A DNA stretch of 7,819 bases from an uncultured Eubacteriales bacterium (lineage in GTDB: Bacteria > Bacillota > Clostridia > Lachnospirales > Lachnospiraceae). The notes beneath the pieces are model-generated. The model was not told the DNA's origin. It saw nothing but the letters and a program-made list of their open reading frames with translations, and searched no databases. Position numbers and translations under genes: made by a program. Positions 6,605 to 7,819 of the stretch are shown here, in pieces. The stretch is from the NCBI GenBank assembly GCA_900321525.1, contig ONWL01000057.1, positions 1 to 7,819 on the forward strand. The letters run 5' to 3'. Position 1 is the first letter of the stretch. The number at the start of each line of letters is the position of its first letter.

Positions 6605-6633
6605 AGTATACCATGAAAATCCAGTTGTGTACA
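6605..6633 (-). promoter_or_regulatory. Extended -10 sigma-A-type promoter for the rfbF cluster
   Basis: On the minus strand the -10 box TATACT (6605-6610) is preceded by TGG, giving the TGN extended -10 form. A 17-base spacer separates it from TGTACA (6628-6633), which matches 4 of 6 bases of the consensus -35. Initiation would fall near 6597-6599, leaving a leader of about 55 bases before rfbF. Its position, just after the terminator of the preceding gene, supports the call. It was judged by eye only. Confidence 0.55.
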
Positions 6634-6672
6634 CCTCATTATTACATAAGAATAGAATCTTTCTATTTATAT

Positions 6673-6713
6673 AAAAAAACAGTTGATCTACAGAAATCAC
6701 TGCAAATCAACTG
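6673..6713 (-). terminator. Rho-independent terminator after the SLH-domain protein gene
   Basis: On the minus strand a 14-base-pair stem (arms 6700-6713 and 6680-6693, with two G-U pairs) closes a 6-base loop and is followed directly by seven T (6673-6679). It lies about 48 bases past the TAA of the SLH gene. No T-run exists on the other side, so it works in one direction. Confidence 0.9.
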
Positions 6714-6760
6714 CTTCTTAGATTGTATCTCCTATTCTATTGTATCAGAGATGCTTTCTC

Positions 6761-7819
6761 TTATTCTTCTGTCAATTTATAGAAGTTTAACAACATCTTT
6801 GCAACCTCTGCTCTTGTGGCATTACTTCTTGGCTTTAATTTTCCTGTTGCTGTTCCTGACAGAATACCATTTGCAACCGCCCAGCGCATTGGCTCTTTTG
6901 CATAATTGGATACCTGTGTGCCATCCTTAAAAGTAGTCAGGTCTGCTCTGCCACTGGTATCCAGCCCCAGCATCTCTGCATAATTGTACAGCATTTTTGC
7001 CAACTGCTCTCTTGTCACATTGGTACCCGGCTTAAATTGGCCATTTCCAAAACCATTCACAACACCATTCTGGGCTGCCCAAGTCACAGACTCAGAATAA
7101 TACTTGCCGTCTGGTACATCTAAGAACAGTTCCTCATAAGCAGTTTCAGGACTGCCTGCCATACGATACAGTACAGTGGCTGCCATCGCTCTGGTCATGG
7201 TTTCTGTTGGAGCAAAAGTAATCTCCGTTGTACCAGTCATCAGACCCAGTTCATATACTCCCTTCACAGAATCATAGTACCAAGATGTTTTTTTCACATC
7301 TGTAAATGGGAATTTATTTGTCTCCTCATTCTGTTTTACAGCAGATCCAATCTTCCATTCCTGCTTGAATCCACCATTATCAATGGAATTGAATCCATAT
7401 ACAAACCACTGACCTTCCGACACACTCATAGTAAGCGTGTGTACCCCATCTGTACTTTCCATAAAGTATCCACTATGCCCTAGCAGATCAATACCAGGCA
7501 ATGCGGCAGTTGCTGCATTGTAAGCTGCCTTTGCGTCTGCTTCATTGTCATAGAATGCAATATACTCAATGGCACTTGCGGTTGCGCTATCCTTATAGGT
7601 AAATGTGACTGTACCAGCATTTGAATCATACACATAATCGCCGCTGGTTACAACTGGATTGCCCTCTGCTTCCGTAGTTTCTTCTACATCTTTGGTTGAA
7701 CTTCTTTCATTTGTAAGCATTTCATCTAGTACATCTAAAAATACATTTTTTGTTTTTTCTCTATATTCAATATCAGGCACACCATTTAATTTAATTGCAT
7801 TTTCTCCAAATGGTTCTAT
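6761..7819 (-). CDS. Surface protein with three C-terminal S-layer homology domains (N-terminus outside window)
   Basis: The visible 352 residues are the C-terminal part of an exported, wall-attached protein. SLH repeats lie at about 170-225 (FTDVKKTSWYYDSVKGVYELGLM), 231-285 (LDVPDGKYYSESVTWAAQNGVV) and 293-347 (FKDGTQVSNYAKEPMRWAVANG). Each ends in the usual 'TR-x-x-x-A-x-x-L/M' helix. SLH triplets typically bind a secondary cell-wall polymer. Before them is a linker rich in Thr, Glu and Ser (about 35-55), then an unrecognised region of about 100 residues rich in Tyr, Asp and Gly (about 60-160). The frame stays open to the right edge. A GTG at 7778-7780 could start a shorter ORF, but no ribosome binding site precedes it, so the gene is taken as partial. 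The effector domain and signal peptide are not visible. It is transcribed separately from the rfbF cluster. Confidence 0.9.
   Translation of the reverse strand: MEPFGENAIKLNGVPDIEYREKTKNVFLDVLDEMLTNERSSTKDVEETTEAEGNPVVTSGDYVYDSNAGTVTFTYKDSATASAIEYIAFYDNEADAKAAYNAATAALPGIDLLGHSGYFMESTDGVHTLTMSVSEGQWFVYGFNSIDNGGFKQEWKIGSAVKQNEETNKFPFTDVKKTSWYYDSVKGVYELGLMTGTTEITFAPTETMTRAMAATVLYRMAGSPETAYEELFLDVPDGKYYSESVTWAAQNGVVNGFGNGQFKPGTNVTREQLAKMLYNYAEMLGLDTSGRADLTTFKDGTQVSNYAKEPMRWAVANGILSGTATGKLKPRSNATRAEVAKMLLNFYKLTEE

Noticed and set aside
7778..7780. GTG as the true start of the SLH-domain protein
   Set aside because: No ribosome site precedes it, the frame remains open to the window edge, and a surface protein would need a signal peptide that is not present after it.

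Overview
The window reads as part of a Gram-positive, gut-type Firmicute chromosome, most likely a member of the Lachnospiraceae or a close relative. This rests on strong GAGG/AGGAGG ribosome binding sites, moderate base composition, a surface protein ending in three S-layer homology (SLH) domains, and protein family types. No tool was run, so the taxonomic placement is inference. Every convincing gene lies on the minus strand, so the biological order runs from the right end of the window to the left.

Right end (about 6761-7819): the C-terminal part of a large cell-surface protein with three SLH repeats. Its start lies beyond the window. It is closed by a clear rho-independent terminator at 6673-6713. 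About 65 bases further on is a good extended -10 promoter (6605-6633), so a new transcription unit begins there.

Middle and left (1-6544): six co-directional genes that look like one nucleotide-sugar/polysaccharide cluster. They are rfbF (glucose-1-phosphate cytidylyltransferase), rfbG (CDP-glucose 4,6-dehydratase), a small DRE-TIM-type aldolase, a thiamine-diphosphate (ThDP) enzyme of the acetolactate-synthase type, an unrecognised 8-helix membrane protein, and an NAD(P)-dependent epimerase/reductase cut by the left edge. The first two make CDP-4-keto-6-deoxy-glucose. The ThDP enzyme is the right kind of protein to attach a carbon branch to a keto sugar, as YerE does for yersiniose. The aldolase could make or process the 2-oxo-acid donor, and the last enzyme could reduce the product. 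No C3-dehydrase (RfbH) is visible, so the proposed product is an unusual branched-chain CDP-sugar. The chemistry after RfbG is inference.

The two widest gaps in the cluster (5653-5770 and 4372-4602) each hold a copy of the same two-hairpin element. The copies differ almost only by transitions, several of which are compensatory, so the secondary structure appears to be conserved. This is the most unexpected non-coding signal in the window. A possible 12-codon leader ORF sits just before the ThDP enzyme gene. No tRNA, rRNA, CRISPR array, insertion sequence or replication origin was seen.
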